A stretch of DNA of 64,000 bases from JAGXLC01 sp964461045 (GCA_964461045.1 CAYWSJ010000004.1:3469-67468), one strand, 5' to 3'. Shown: positions 9,134 to 17,304, counted from the stretch's first letter. Notes: generated from the letters alone by a model not told the origin. Numbers and translations: made by a program.

Positions 9134-9964
9134 TTAAGCTAATTTTTTCTTATAGATTTTTTCGTTTTCGTTTACTAATATATAATCTTTCTCTGAATTC
9201 CAATAATCAATTTTTTCATTCATTCCAATTATAAGGTGCCCGCCAGGAACCAAACAGTTGTATAGTGATTTAAGAAGTCTTTCTTCAAGGATCTGGTTAA
9301 AATACAACAAATGGTTTCTGTAAAAAATTAGTTTTATCCCTTTAGGATATTGCTCAAAGATAGTATTTTGTTTGATAAATTTAATATTTTTAAGTAATGA
9401 AATATCGATATAGGCACTTTCGTCTTTTATTGTGTAATAATCACTTAGTGGTTTTTCGTCAATTATCCTTTTGAAGTTGGATTCATTCACATCAATTTTG
9501 GTATAGTCAAAGTATCCTTCCTGAATCTTGTTAAGGTGGATCTGACTAATACTGCTTACTAAAAACTGAACCTTATCAAGTACGCCTAAATAATCAAGAA
9601 GAATGGCTACTGAATACAATTCTTCTCCTGAGCTTACCTCGGGGAACCAAATTTTGTACTGGGAGCTTTTTTGTAAAATTTGAGGAAAAAAGTCGTCTTT
9701 TAAGTATCTCCATAAGGATGGATCCCGGAACATTTCAGTTATTTCAATGCATAATTCTTTCAGGAATATTTCAAAGAAATCTTTATCATTTTCAATCCTT
9801 CTGATAAAGTTATCTGCATTTTTAAGGTTATATTTATCAATAATCAATTCTACTCTTCTTTTAAAGAAAGTGAGGGCATAATTTTTAAAATTAAAGTCAT
9901 ACTTTTCTTTAATCGCCTTTATAATATTTCTAGTATCTACAATTCCTAATTCGTATCTTGCCAT
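9134..9964 (-). CDS. Divergent CheR-like protein, probably unable to bind SAM
   Basis: This 276-residue protein is a full-length CheR homologue. It has the N-terminal helical domain, an ITEMFRDP segment and the motif-IV-like YRNHLLYF, and ends with the usual GGHLIIG strand. The SAM-binding loop has changed, however: AGCSTG of its paralogue is PEVSSG here, and the acidic ATDIN that normally holds the SAM ribose is VSSIS. I therefore expect weak or no methyltransferase activity. It may serve as a regulatory or binding partner of the intact CheR encoded 22 bases upstream. It is translationally adjacent to cheB. Confidence 0.8.
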   Translation of the reverse strand: MARYELGIVDTRNIIKAIKEKYDFNFKNYALTFFKRRVELIIDKYNLKNADNFIRRIENDKDFFEIFLKELCIEITEMFRDPSLWRYLKDDFFPQILQKSSQYKIWFPEVSSGEELYSVAILLDYLGVLDKVQFLVSSISQIHLNKIQEGYFDYTKIDVNESNFKRIIDEKPLSDYYTIKDESAYIDISLLKNIKFIKQNTIFEQYPKGIKLIFYRNHLLYFNQILEERLLKSLYNCLVPGGHLIIGMNEKIDYWNSEKDYILVNENEKIYKKKLA

Positions 9965-9986
9965 TTTAGAATTGATTTAAGTCTGT

Positions 9987-10829
9987 TTAATATTTTTTTC
10001 TGTAAAAATTTCCTCTTTTATCAAATTTATTGGCTATTTCTCCCAGCATACTTTCGTGCATGCCAAAAAGCAAATAGCCATTGGTATAGAGGTGTTCATA
10101 AAATCTTTGAAAAACCTGGCTTTGCAATTCATATTTAAAATAAATAATTACATTTCTGCAAATTATCAAATCAAATTTTGCAAAATATAGATCTTCTCCC
10201 TTAACCAGGTCATGTTTTCTGAAGATTGGTTTTTCCCTTAGGAAATCATTCATTTCCAGGGAGTCTGATATTTTGTTTATTTTAAAATACTTTGAGTATG
10301 GAACATCATTGTATTCTTCGTAATTAAAAGGATTTTCCTTTACTACTTTATCAAAATTATCAAGGTATCCAATATTAAACCGGTATTTAAAAACACCCTT
10401 TTTGGCTGCTTCCAGAGCATCTATATTAATATCAGTTGCAAATATTTTAGCCTTATCAAACAAGTCAAGTTCATTTAGCAGGATCATCATTGAATAAACC
10501 TCTTGTCCGGTAGAGCAACCAGCGTGCCAAATATTTATGTTTTTGTTATTTTTGAATTTGGGAAGAATTCGGAAACGTAGGTCTTGCCATACTTGTGGGT
10601 CTCTGAAAAGTTCGGTTGTGTTTACAGTAATGTCTTTTACTACTTTTTCAAGGAAAGCCCGGTCATTCTTTAATTTGTTAATAATGGTGGAAATATCCAT
10701 TTTGTTGTCATCCAAGACTTTTTGAATTCGTCTTTTAAGGGATTTTTCAGAATACTCCGTGAAGTTGTACTCCGAATGATTTTTTATAGTTGTAACAAAA
10801 TAAAGGACTTCCTTATCAGTTAGACCCAT
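9987..10829 (-). CDS. cheR: CheR-type glutamate O-methyltransferase
   Basis: This 280-residue protein has all CheR hallmarks: a TVNTTELFRDP segment (68-78), the SAM loop WHAGCSTGQEVYS (101-113), the ribose-binding FATDIN, and CRNVIIYF followed by a GYLLFGMHE strand. Family function is transfer of methyl from SAM to glutamate side chains of signalling proteins. No tetratricopeptide or receiver domain is attached. It is the first gene of an eight-gene operon, with a TATATTTG box 24 bases upstream. The methylation target cannot be told from the window; the GAF or phosphatase proteins of the operon are the obvious local candidates, by inference only. Confidence 0.88.
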   Translation of the reverse strand: MGLTDKEVLYFVTTIKNHSEYNFTEYSEKSLKRRIQKVLDDNKMDISTIINKLKNDRAFLEKVVKDITVNTTELFRDPQVWQDLRFRILPKFKNNKNINIWHAGCSTGQEVYSMMILLNELDLFDKAKIFATDINIDALEAAKKGVFKYRFNIGYLDNFDKVVKENPFNYEEYNDVPYSKYFKINKISDSLEMNDFLREKPIFRKHDLVKGEDLYFAKFDLIICRNVIIYFKYELQSQVFQRFYEHLYTNGYLLFGMHESMLGEIANKFDKRGNFYRKKY

Positions 10830-10853
10830 GTAATAATTATGGTTAAAATTTCA

Positions 10854-10861
10854 CAAATATA
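10854..10861 (-). promoter_or_regulatory. -7 box (TATATTTG) of the CheR/CheB/Sia operon
   Basis: The minus strand carries TATATTTG 24 bases before the cheR ATG. Further upstream lies a run of twelve A residues on the minus strand (10889-10878), which could act as an UP-like element. No clear -33 TTTG is seen. Confidence 0.4.
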
Positions 10862-10994
10862 TTACCTTAATACGGTATTTTTTTTTTTTAGTTTTAATCT
10901 TTGGTAATTATTAATATTTACATTATAAAATTAGGGTTTTAAAAATAAGAAAATTCTGGCAAACGTGCATTTATTTATTTGATTTATTAGAAGT

Positions 10995-12659
10995 ATGAAT
11001 AAGAAGAATTTAACTTTAGCTGTTTATGGAATACAGGATATTGATGATAAAGTATATCCTGTTATGGTTCATGATCACAACATTTGTTTATTTAATGACG
11101 GACAAATTAAAAAATATCTCCAACTGGAAAGGTTTTCCCGAAAAAAATATGACAACCAGATGCCGGTTTTCCTCGAGAAGTTGTTAAAGAAAGAAAAGCT
11201 TGCCGGAATTGAAAATATTGATTTGGTTTTTGTGGATAATGTAATTGGCTCTTCCTTTATCAATAAAAGAGGAAATATAAGGTTTGAAGCCCCATTATGT
11301 GATTCATTAGCTGAGGGATTAAAAGAAGGAAGAGGGTACTGGTTTGGAAAAGAGGTGAATGCGTATTTATGCAATCACGAATTGGCACATATTTATAGCA
11401 GCATTCCTTTCTTCGGCATGTTTAAAAACAATAGTTTGTTAGTTCATTTTGACGGAGGTGCCAGTCTTTCAAATTTTTCTGCCTGGCATTATGCAAATGG
11501 AGTTTTAAAGAGACTTGAGTATCACTGGAAACTGAATTATTTGTCTTCTTTTTTTAATTCTAATGCACTAACATTCTCGATTATTGGTACAAGTTTAAAG
11601 GATCAAAACAGTTTGCCCGGGAAATTAATGGGTTTTTCATCTTACGGTAGATACAGGGAAGAGCTGGAAAAATGGCTGAAAGAAAATGAATATTTTGAAA
11701 ATATCTGGAAACAAAAGCAGGCTTTTTTTGATAAAGTCAAAGAAGATCATGGAATAGAACTCAAACATTTTAACCAGAAACATCCTTTTGTTCAGGATAT
11801 CGCTGCCACAATTCAGTACATATTTGAAAGAGACTTTATTAACTATATTAAGGAAATTAATAATGATGTTCAGGCAAATTATTTGTATTATACAGGAGGT
11901 TCTGCATTAAATATTAAATGTAACGCCACCCTTGTTAATGAAAATCTGTTCCGGGAAGTTTTTATTCCACCCTGTACAAACGATTCTGGTTTGTCCATAG
12001 GAGCCGGTGCAATGCTCGAAAGGAGAAAGCACAGGGAGATTAAGATTCATTCTCCCTATCTTAATAATTGGGGTTTAAAAGAAAGTTATAATGAGAATTT
12101 TGAAAATTCCGTCCGGTTGTCTGCCAGTGAAATTATGAAAGGCAAGGTAGGAGCTATTTATAATGGATTTGGAGAGGTTGGTCCAAGAGCTTTAGGGAAC
12201 AGAAGTATTATAGCAAGGGCAGACAGCAAAAGTCTGGCCCAACATATAAGCTGTGAGCTAAAAGGAAGAGAGTGGTATCGTCCCCTTGCTCCTGTGATGC
12301 TCGCAGAAAACCTTTCTTCTTTTACTGGCAGAAAAGAGGAGGGGAGCCTATCTCATTATATGTTGACCGAATTTGAAATATTACCTCAAAAACAAAAAGA
12401 AATAGATGGTGTGGTTCATGTGGATGGAACTTCAAGAATACAGACAATCATAAAGAAGGAACAGAATCCTTTTCTTTATGAGTTGCTGAAGTTTCTCGAC
12501 CAGGAATATGGTTTAAAAGCGCTTATAAATACTTCATTTAATGCAAAAGGAAAACCTATCGTGCATTCGCCTGAAGATGCAACAAACGAGGCGAGTCAAA
12601 TGGGACTGGATTTCTTAGTGTTGAATGGAGATTTTAGTTTCCCAAAGGAATGCTCTTAA
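10995..12659 (+). CDS. NodU/CmcH/TobZ-family carbamoyltransferase
   Basis: This 554-residue protein has the two-part layout of the family. The N-terminal Kae1-like domain shows an HDH near the start, ERFSRKKYD, a His pair in CNHELAH and a FDGGAS phosphate loop. The C-terminal domain shows GEVGPRALGNRSI (about 394-406) and NTSFNAKGKPIV near the end. The GGSALNIKCN segment near 300 is also typical. These enzymes transfer carbamoyl from carbamoyl phosphate, through carbamoyl-AMP, to a hydroxyl of a sugar or antibiotic. The gene stands alone with no biosynthetic partners, so the acceptor is unknown. The N-terminal domain is less conserved than the C-terminal one. Confidence 0.87.
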   Translation: MNKKNLTLAVYGIQDIDDKVYPVMVHDHNICLFNDGQIKKYLQLERFSRKKYDNQMPVFLEKLLKKEKLAGIENIDLVFVDNVIGSSFINKRGNIRFEAPLCDSLAEGLKEGRGYWFGKEVNAYLCNHELAHIYSSIPFFGMFKNNSLLVHFDGGASLSNFSAWHYANGVLKRLEYHWKLNYLSSFFNSNALTFSIIGTSLKDQNSLPGKLMGFSSYGRYREELEKWLKENEYFENIWKQKQAFFDKVKEDHGIELKHFNQKHPFVQDIAATIQYIFERDFINYIKEINNDVQANYLYYTGGSALNIKCNATLVNENLFREVFIPPCTNDSGLSIGAGAMLERRKHREIKIHSPYLNNWGLKESYNENFENSVRLSASEIMKGKVGAIYNGFGEVGPRALGNRSIIARADSKSLAQHISCELKGREWYRPLAPVMLAENLSSFTGRKEEGSLSHYMLTEFEILPQKQKEIDGVVHVDGTSRIQTIIKKEQNPFLYELLKFLDQEYGLKALINTSFNAKGKPIVHSPEDATNEASQMGLDFLVLNGDFSFPKECS

Positions 12660-12759
12660 AAGACATAAAAAAACCTTAATTCTACATTTCTGTTTTATTA
12701 ATCTGAGAGTGTAGTTAAACAAAAGTTTTATCTTTTTGTTTTAATAAGAAAACAAGATT

Positions 12760-13146
12760 ATGAATTATTACACAAATAAAATCATTGACGGAAATTTTGA
12801 TGAGGTAATTGAAAAGGTAAAAGGCAAACTAAAGGAAGCCGGTTTTGGGGTTTTAAGTGATATTGATGTTCGGGAAACACTTAAGAATAAACTGGATGTT
12901 AATTTCAGAAACTACAGAATTTTGGGTGCATGCAATCCGCCGAATGCACACAAGGCACTTTCTGCTGAACCGCATATAGGCCTTATGTTACCATGCAATG
13001 TTGTTGTTCAGGAGAAAGAAGAGGGTAAAATCGATGTTGCTGCCATTGATCCAATAGCTTCAATGACAGCAGTGGAAAATTCAGAACTGGACGAAATTGC
13101 TGAACATATTAAGAATCAATTGGAAGGAGTAATAAGTAGTTTATAG
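12760..13146 (+). CDS. DUF302 domain protein
   Basis: This 128-residue protein matches the DUF302 family: an N-terminal amphipathic helix (FDEVIEKVKGKLKEAGFGV), a core YRILGACNPP.AHKAL segment and a C-terminal LMLPCNVVV strand. The biochemical role of the family is unknown. These proteins often sit among redox or metal-stress genes, as here at the head of a copper-resistance block. It is separated by 2 bases from the next small membrane-protein gene. Confidence 0.85.
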   Translation: MNYYTNKIIDGNFDEVIEKVKGKLKEAGFGVLSDIDVRETLKNKLDVNFRNYRILGACNPPNAHKALSAEPHIGLMLPCNVVVQEKEEGKIDVAAIDPIASMTAVENSELDEIAEHIKNQLEGVISSL

Positions 13147-13148
13147 TT

Positions 13149-13355
13149 ATGCCACTTTTTGTTAAATTAATTGTCATTGCGATTGTATTGGTAGCCATTG
13201 TGATGGGCGTTTTCGGACTAAAACTTCTTTCCGACAAAAGCTCTAAGTTTAATGTGGAAACCGATAATGAGAAATATAAAAAAATGAAGGAAGAAGGGAT
13301 ATACAGTGTCTATAAAAAAGAAAACGAACAATCCGAAGACAAAAAAGATTCGTAA
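13149..13355 (+). CDS. Small single-span membrane protein
   Basis: The 68-residue product has one hydrophobic helix (residues 4-27), then a charged Lys/Glu/Asp-rich tail that should face the cytoplasm or periplasm. It contains no Cys. The gene lies 2 bases after the DUF302 gene and 15 bases before the AraC-type regulator, so it is probably part of that operon. In general shape it recalls small NqrM-like membrane proteins, but the Cys residues expected there are missing, so I give no family. Confidence 0.6.
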   Translation: MPLFVKLIVIAIVLVAIVMGVFGLKLLSDKSSKFNVETDNEKYKKMKEEGIYSVYKKENEQSEDKKDS

Positions 13356-13370
13356 AATAATTATTTTTTG

Positions 13371-13946
13371 GTGAGCCAGGAGTATAAATTACATATAAAA
13401 AACATGGTCTGTCCAAGATGCATTATGGCTGTAAAGGATATTTTGGACAGACTTTCTATTTCTTATATTGAAGTCAGATTGGGTGAGGTTATACTTAAGC
13501 AACCACAGAAAGAGATTGATATTCCAGTATTAAAGAAAGAGTTGGAGAATATTGGTTTTGAATTAATCGAAGATCAAAATGTTAAATACGTGGAAAAGAT
13601 AAAGAGTTTGATTATTAATCATATAAGATATCCTGAGAATTATAAAACTCCCTATAATTTTTCATACTTTATCGCAGAAAAAACCGGGAAAGATTATCAC
13701 TATCTGAGCAAATTATTTTCTCAAAAAGAAGGAATAACGATAGAGAAATTTATTATTCTTCAAAGAGTAGAATATGTCAAAGAATTATTAATTTATGATG
13801 AATATAACCTTAGTGAGATAGCTGATAAGTTGAATTACAGCAGTATCTCTCACCTTTCCAACCAATTCAAACAGGTAACAGGCTTTTCTCCAAGCGCTTT
13901 TAAAAAATTACAGAAAAGCGAGCGAAAGCCGCTGGATGAATTATAA
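13371..13946 (+). CDS. HMA-like metal-binding / AraC HTH fusion regulator
   Basis: The likely start is GTG at 13371 (TTG at 13368 also fits). An ATG start further in would cut off the first strand of the metal domain. Residues 1-70 resemble a heavy-metal-associated domain, with the CxxC loop MVCPRC and the usual strand order. Residues about 85-190 are an AraC/XylS DNA-binding domain with two HTH motifs (HYLSKLFSQKEG and LSEIADKLNY...HLSNQFKQVTGFSP). The layout suggests a transcription factor that reads Cu(I) or another thiophilic metal directly. It precedes SHOCT, chaperone, CopA and exported HMA genes, which are its probable targets. Confidence 0.82.
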   Translation: MSQEYKLHIKNMVCPRCIMAVKDILDRLSISYIEVRLGEVILKQPQKEIDIPVLKKELENIGFELIEDQNVKYVEKIKSLIINHIRYPENYKTPYNFSYFIAEKTGKDYHYLSKLFSQKEGITIEKFIILQRVEYVKELLIYDEYNLSEIADKLNYSSISHLSNQFKQVTGFSPSAFKKLQKSERKPLDEL

Positions 13947-14034
13947 GTTTCATAGTTAGCATAATTTCACAAATCTTTTTCAATATTCTGTAAAACAAAG
14001 AGTAACATCCACAGGTTATCTTGAGTAAAGATAT

Positions 14035-14040
14035 GGAGGT
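14035..14040 (+). promoter_or_regulatory. Shine-Dalgarno GGAGGT before the SHOCT gene
   Basis: GGAGGT lies 8 bases before the ATG at 14049. Strong SD sites are uncommon in this window, and this one fixes the start of the small SHOCT gene against an overlapping frame. Confidence 0.6.
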
Positions 14041-14048
14041 GTTAAATT

Positions 14049-14249
14049 ATGTATCACGGACATGGATTTTTAGGTTTTGGATGGGTAATAGGAATAATCC
14101 TAGTCGTAGCTTTAATACTTATTTTTGCCAGTATATACAACAGTTCAAAATCAGAGGAGTCGACCCTGGAAATTTTAAAACGAAAATATGCCAGCGGAGA
14201 GATCAGCCGGGAAGAATTTATTAGAAGGAAGGAAGATATTGAGGAATAG
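14049..14249 (+). CDS. Small SHOCT-domain membrane protein
   Basis: The 66-residue protein has a Gly/His-rich N-terminus (MYHGHGF), one membrane helix (about 10-30) and a C-terminal SHOCT motif (LEILKRKYASGEISREEFI). SHOCT domains are short helical oligomerisation or targeting modules. The His residues at the N-terminus and the place between the HMA-AraC regulator and the copper chaperone gene suggest a membrane-side part in metal handling, which is inference. Confidence 0.8.
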   Translation: MYHGHGFLGFGWVIGIILVVALILIFASIYNSSKSEESTLEILKRKYASGEISREEFIRRKEDIEE

Positions 14250-14319
14250 ACTTAATTTAATTCCAGAATATTCAAAAAGGCAGAAACTTTTTCTTGTTCT
14301 GTTTCTTTTATGGATTAGG

Positions 14320-14365
14320 GTGTTTTCCAAATTTTATAAATCTTTCTACAAATTTTGAAAAACAC
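14320..14365. repeat. Imperfect inverted repeat upstream of the copper chaperone gene
   Basis: Two 19-base arms (14320-14338 and 14347-14365) are complementary at 16 of 19 positions around an 8-base loop. The outer seven bases (GTGTTTT/AAAACAC) pair perfectly. No T-run follows, so a simple terminator is unlikely. It may be an operator or an mRNA hairpin separating the SHOCT gene from the chaperone/copA unit. Confidence 0.45.
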
Positions 14366-14425
14366 AAAGGCCTGTTTTTGGGTTCTTAGCAGTAACAAAA
14401 TTGGATAAAATAAAAAAACAAAAGT

Positions 14426-14653
14426 ATGAACACGCTTAAATTTAAAACAAACCTGAAATGTGCAGGATGCATGTATGCTATTAAACCATACATGGATGCC
14501 CTTGAAGGAGTAAATTCATGGGATGTTGATTTAGACAGCCCGGAAAAAGTTGTAGAAGTGAAGACAGATTCGGCTACGCCTGAGGAAATAAAAGAGGCTA
14601 TTGAGAAAGCCATAGGAGAAGCCGGGTACACTGCAGAATTGATTAATAACTAG
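14426..14653 (+). CDS. CopZ-like heavy-metal chaperone (HMA domain)
   Basis: The 75-residue protein is a single ferredoxin-like HMA domain with the metal loop LKCAGC near residue 12-15 and the C-terminal EAIEKAIGEAGYTAE helix-strand. Such proteins carry Cu(I) in the cytosol and pass it to the N-terminal domain of CopA, whose gene starts 20 bases downstream. The residue before the loop is Lys (KCAGC) rather than the common Met-His/Thr, so the metal affinity may differ. Confidence 0.88.
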   Translation: MNTLKFKTNLKCAGCMYAIKPYMDALEGVNSWDVDLDSPEKVVEVKTDSATPEEIKEAIEKAIGEAGYTAELINN

Positions 14654-14660
14654 AATTGAA

Positions 14661-14666
14661 GAGGTG
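14661..14666 (+). promoter_or_regulatory. Shine-Dalgarno GAGGTG deciding the copA start
   Basis: GAGGTG ends 7 bases before the ATG at 14674. It favours this ATG over the upstream in-frame TTG at 14656, which overlaps the SD and has none of its own. Confidence 0.6.
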
Positions 14667-14673
14667 TTTTTTT

Positions 14674-16887
14674 ATGATTAAAAGAACTTTTAAGGTTGAA
14701 GGAATGCACTGTGCTTCTTGTGCCAAGAGTGTTGAAACCATGCTTGGTTCAATAGAGGGGATCGGTTCAGCGAATGTAAATTTTGCCGACGAATCGGTTC
14801 TTGTGGAATATGATGATTCAAAGGTAGAGGAAGAAAAGATGAAAGACCATGTTCAGCAAATTGGATATGATCTTATTCTTGATCAGAAGACTGATGTACA
14901 AGAAGAACAAAACAAGGAAAAAGTTAAGTTACGAACTGCCAGGAACAGAGCTTTGTATGCTATTGCTTTTTCCTTGCCTGTCTTCGTAATTTCAATGTTC
15001 CTTAAAGAATTACCCTATCGAAACTGGATTTTGTTGGTTCTGGTATTGCCTGTGATAGGGTGGTTCGGACGAGAGTTTTTTGAAATTGCCTGGAAACAAG
15101 CCAGGAATTTTAAAGCCAATATGGACACCCTTGTTGCGCTTGGAACTGGAGCAGCTTTTATTTTTAGCCTGTTTAACACCTTGTTTCCGGAATATCTTCA
15201 GTCAAAAGGTATTACTCCGCATGTTTATTATGAGGCAGCGGCTGTAATTATTTCTTTAATACTGCTGGGCAGGTATTTTGAAGCCCGGGCGAAGAGCCGA
15301 ACATCCGATTCTATTAAGAAATTGATGGGCATGCAGGTTAAAACAGCCCGGGTAATTCGTGATCAGAAAGAAATGGAAATACCCATTGATCAGGTTAAAA
15401 CAGGAGATTTTATTCAGATTCGTCCTGGTGAAAAAATACCCGTTGACGGGCAAATTATCGAGGGCTACTCCACAGTAGATGAGAGCATGATCACCGGAGA
15501 GCCAATACCTGTAGAGAAAAGTGATGGAGAGCAAGTAATTGGGGCAACCCTGAATAAAACCGGTAGCTTTCGCATGAAGGCTGAAAAGGTAGGTTCAGAT
15601 ACCATGTTGTCTCAGATAATTGATATGGTAAGACAGGCTCAGGGGAGTAAAGCTCCGGTACAAAAACTGGCTGATAAAATTGCAGGAATATTCGTGCCTG
15701 TGGTTATTATTATTGCTATTGTAAGTGCGGTAATATGGTTTGTTGCGGGGCCTTCACCTCAGTTAACTTATGCTTTTGTTACCCTGGTAACGGTGCTTAT
15801 TGTAGCCTGTCCTTGTGCCCTGGGGCTGGCAACACCAACAGCAATTATGGTTGGTATTGGAAAAGGAGCTGAAAATGGAATTTTGATTAAAGATGCCAGC
15901 ATTCTTGAAAAAGTGAATGAAATTGATTCAATTGTAGTTGACAAAACAGGTACCATAACCACCGGTCAGCCTATAGTTACCAATATGAAATGGGCTGGAG
16001 GGAAAAAAGATACAGAGTTGTTGGATTTGGTTTATACTTTAGAATCTAAATCAGAGCACCCCCTTGCTGATGCGATAACAGAGTATCTTTCAAAACATGC
16101 GCAAAATGGATTTTCTTTTGATGAGTTTGAATCTGTTACGGGGAAAGGACTAGAGGCAAGATATAAGGATGATCAACTCCTGATAGGTAACCAGGCTTTG
16201 ATGGAGCAATATGAAATTGAAATACCTGATTCGCTGCAGGAAGAATCTGCAGATCAAGGAAAAGCAATTGCCTCAATTGTATATGTTGCTAAGAATAAAC
16301 AGGTCGGACTTCTGTTTCATATTGAAGATGAAATTAAACCTACTTCAGTTAAAGCTATTAATGATTTGAAATCCTCCGGAATTGAGGTGCATATGCTTAC
16401 CGGAGACAACAAGCCTGCGGCGCAGTCAATTGCCCAAAAGACCGGGATCGATCATTTTGAGGCAGAAGTAATGCCACAGGATAAATTAGATTATGTAAAA
16501 AAATTGCAGAATGAAGGTCATAAAGTGGCTATGGTTGGAGATGGAATTAATGATTCTCCTGCGTTAGCCCAGGCTGATATTGGTATTGCGATGGGCAAAG
16601 GGACCGATGTGGCCATTGAAAGTGCAGAAATAACCTTGGTAAAAGGAGATCTTCAGAAGATTAAATCTTCCATTGAATTGTCTAAAGATACTTTGAAAAC
16701 CATAAAACAAAACCTGTTCTGGGCATTTATTTATAATATAATTGCATTACCCATAGCAGCCGGTGTGCTTTATCCTGTTAATGGATTTATGTTGAATCCT
16801 ATGATTGCAGGTGGAGCTATGTCCTTTAGTTCAGTATCGGTTGTTATGAACAGCTTGCGCCTGAAATCAAAAAAGATGAAAAAATAA
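14674..16887 (+). CDS. copA: Cu(I)-translocating P1B-1-type ATPase
   Basis: With the ATG at 14674 the protein has 737 residues. One N-terminal HMA domain carries GMHCASC (Cys13, Cys16). The transport motif CPC is at 379-381, the phosphorylated Asp at 423 in DKTGTIT, the SEHPLA motif of P1B pumps lies in the N-domain, and GDGIND is at 622-627. Helix 7 has a YN pair (AFIYNI) and helix 8 has MSFSS, the Cu(I)/Ag(I) group signature. It exports Cu(I) from the cytoplasm using ATP. It is preceded by a copper chaperone gene and followed after 24 bases by an exported HMA protein. Confidence 0.95.
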   Translation: MIKRTFKVEGMHCASCAKSVETMLGSIEGIGSANVNFADESVLVEYDDSKVEEEKMKDHVQQIGYDLILDQKTDVQEEQNKEKVKLRTARNRALYAIAFSLPVFVISMFLKELPYRNWILLVLVLPVIGWFGREFFEIAWKQARNFKANMDTLVALGTGAAFIFSLFNTLFPEYLQSKGITPHVYYEAAAVIISLILLGRYFEARAKSRTSDSIKKLMGMQVKTARVIRDQKEMEIPIDQVKTGDFIQIRPGEKIPVDGQIIEGYSTVDESMITGEPIPVEKSDGEQVIGATLNKTGSFRMKAEKVGSDTMLSQIIDMVRQAQGSKAPVQKLADKIAGIFVPVVIIIAIVSAVIWFVAGPSPQLTYAFVTLVTVLIVACPCALGLATPTAIMVGIGKGAENGILIKDASILEKVNEIDSIVVDKTGTITTGQPIVTNMKWAGGKKDTELLDLVYTLESKSEHPLADAITEYLSKHAQNGFSFDEFESVTGKGLEARYKDDQLLIGNQALMEQYEIEIPDSLQEESADQGKAIASIVYVAKNKQVGLLFHIEDEIKPTSVKAINDLKSSGIEVHMLTGDNKPAAQSIAQKTGIDHFEAEVMPQDKLDYVKKLQNEGHKVAMVGDGINDSPALAQADIGIAMGKGTDVAIESAEITLVKGDLQKIKSSIELSKDTLKTIKQNLFWAFIYNIIALPIAAGVLYPVNGFMLNPMIAGGAMSFSSVSVVMNSLRLKSKKMKK

Positions 16888-16911
16888 TTTTTAACCAAAA
16901 ATCAAATAGCT

Positions 16912-17304
16912 ATGAAAACAATTGTATTTAGTTTAAGTTTATTTTTAGGGTTCTTCTTGTTTAATCCTTTACAGATGAACGCCCAATGTGAAAAAGAAAG
17001 TAAGGATAAATCAGTTAAAGTTGCTGAAGCAAAAGACTGTGATCTTGAAAAGAAATCATTTGCAGTTCAGGGTAACTGTGGAATGTGTGAAACCCGAATC
17101 GAAAAAGCGGCAAAAAGTGTTGATGGAGTTAAGAAAGCTAAGTGGGATAAGTCTTCAGATAAGCTGACTGTTTATTATCCAAAAGGAAAGGTGAATATGA
17201 TGGACGTGCATAAAGCTATAGCAAATGCCGGTCATGATACATCTGAGAAAAAAGCTTCTGATAATACTTATGCAAGCCTTCCGGGCTGTTGTAAGTATAG
17301 ATAA
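16912..17304 (+). CDS. Exported HMA-domain metal-binding protein
   Basis: The 130-residue product has a signal peptide ending in NAQ, a short Cys-containing linker, an HMA domain with the loop GNCGMC, and a C-terminal GCC. Periplasmic HMA proteins of this kind are common in Bacteroidota copper clusters and probably bind Cu(I) released by CopA. It is the last gene before a strong terminator. The extra Cys residues outside the CxxC loop are unusual and may add a second metal or disulfide site. Confidence 0.85.
   Translation: MKTIVFSLSLFLGFFLFNPLQMNAQCEKESKDKSVKVAEAKDCDLEKKSFAVQGNCGMCETRIEKAAKSVDGVKKAKWDKSSDKLTVYYPKGKVNMMDVHKAIANAGHDTSEKKASDNTYASLPGCCKYR

Noticed and set aside
10878..10889. Run of twelve T residues as a plus-strand terminator
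   Set aside because: No plus-strand gene ends upstream and only a 4-pair stem precedes it. It fits better as an A-tract of the divergent minus-strand promoter.
13404..13946. AraC regulator starting at the internal ATG
   Set aside because: It would remove the first strand of the HMA-like domain just before the CxxC loop, which the upstream GTG keeps.
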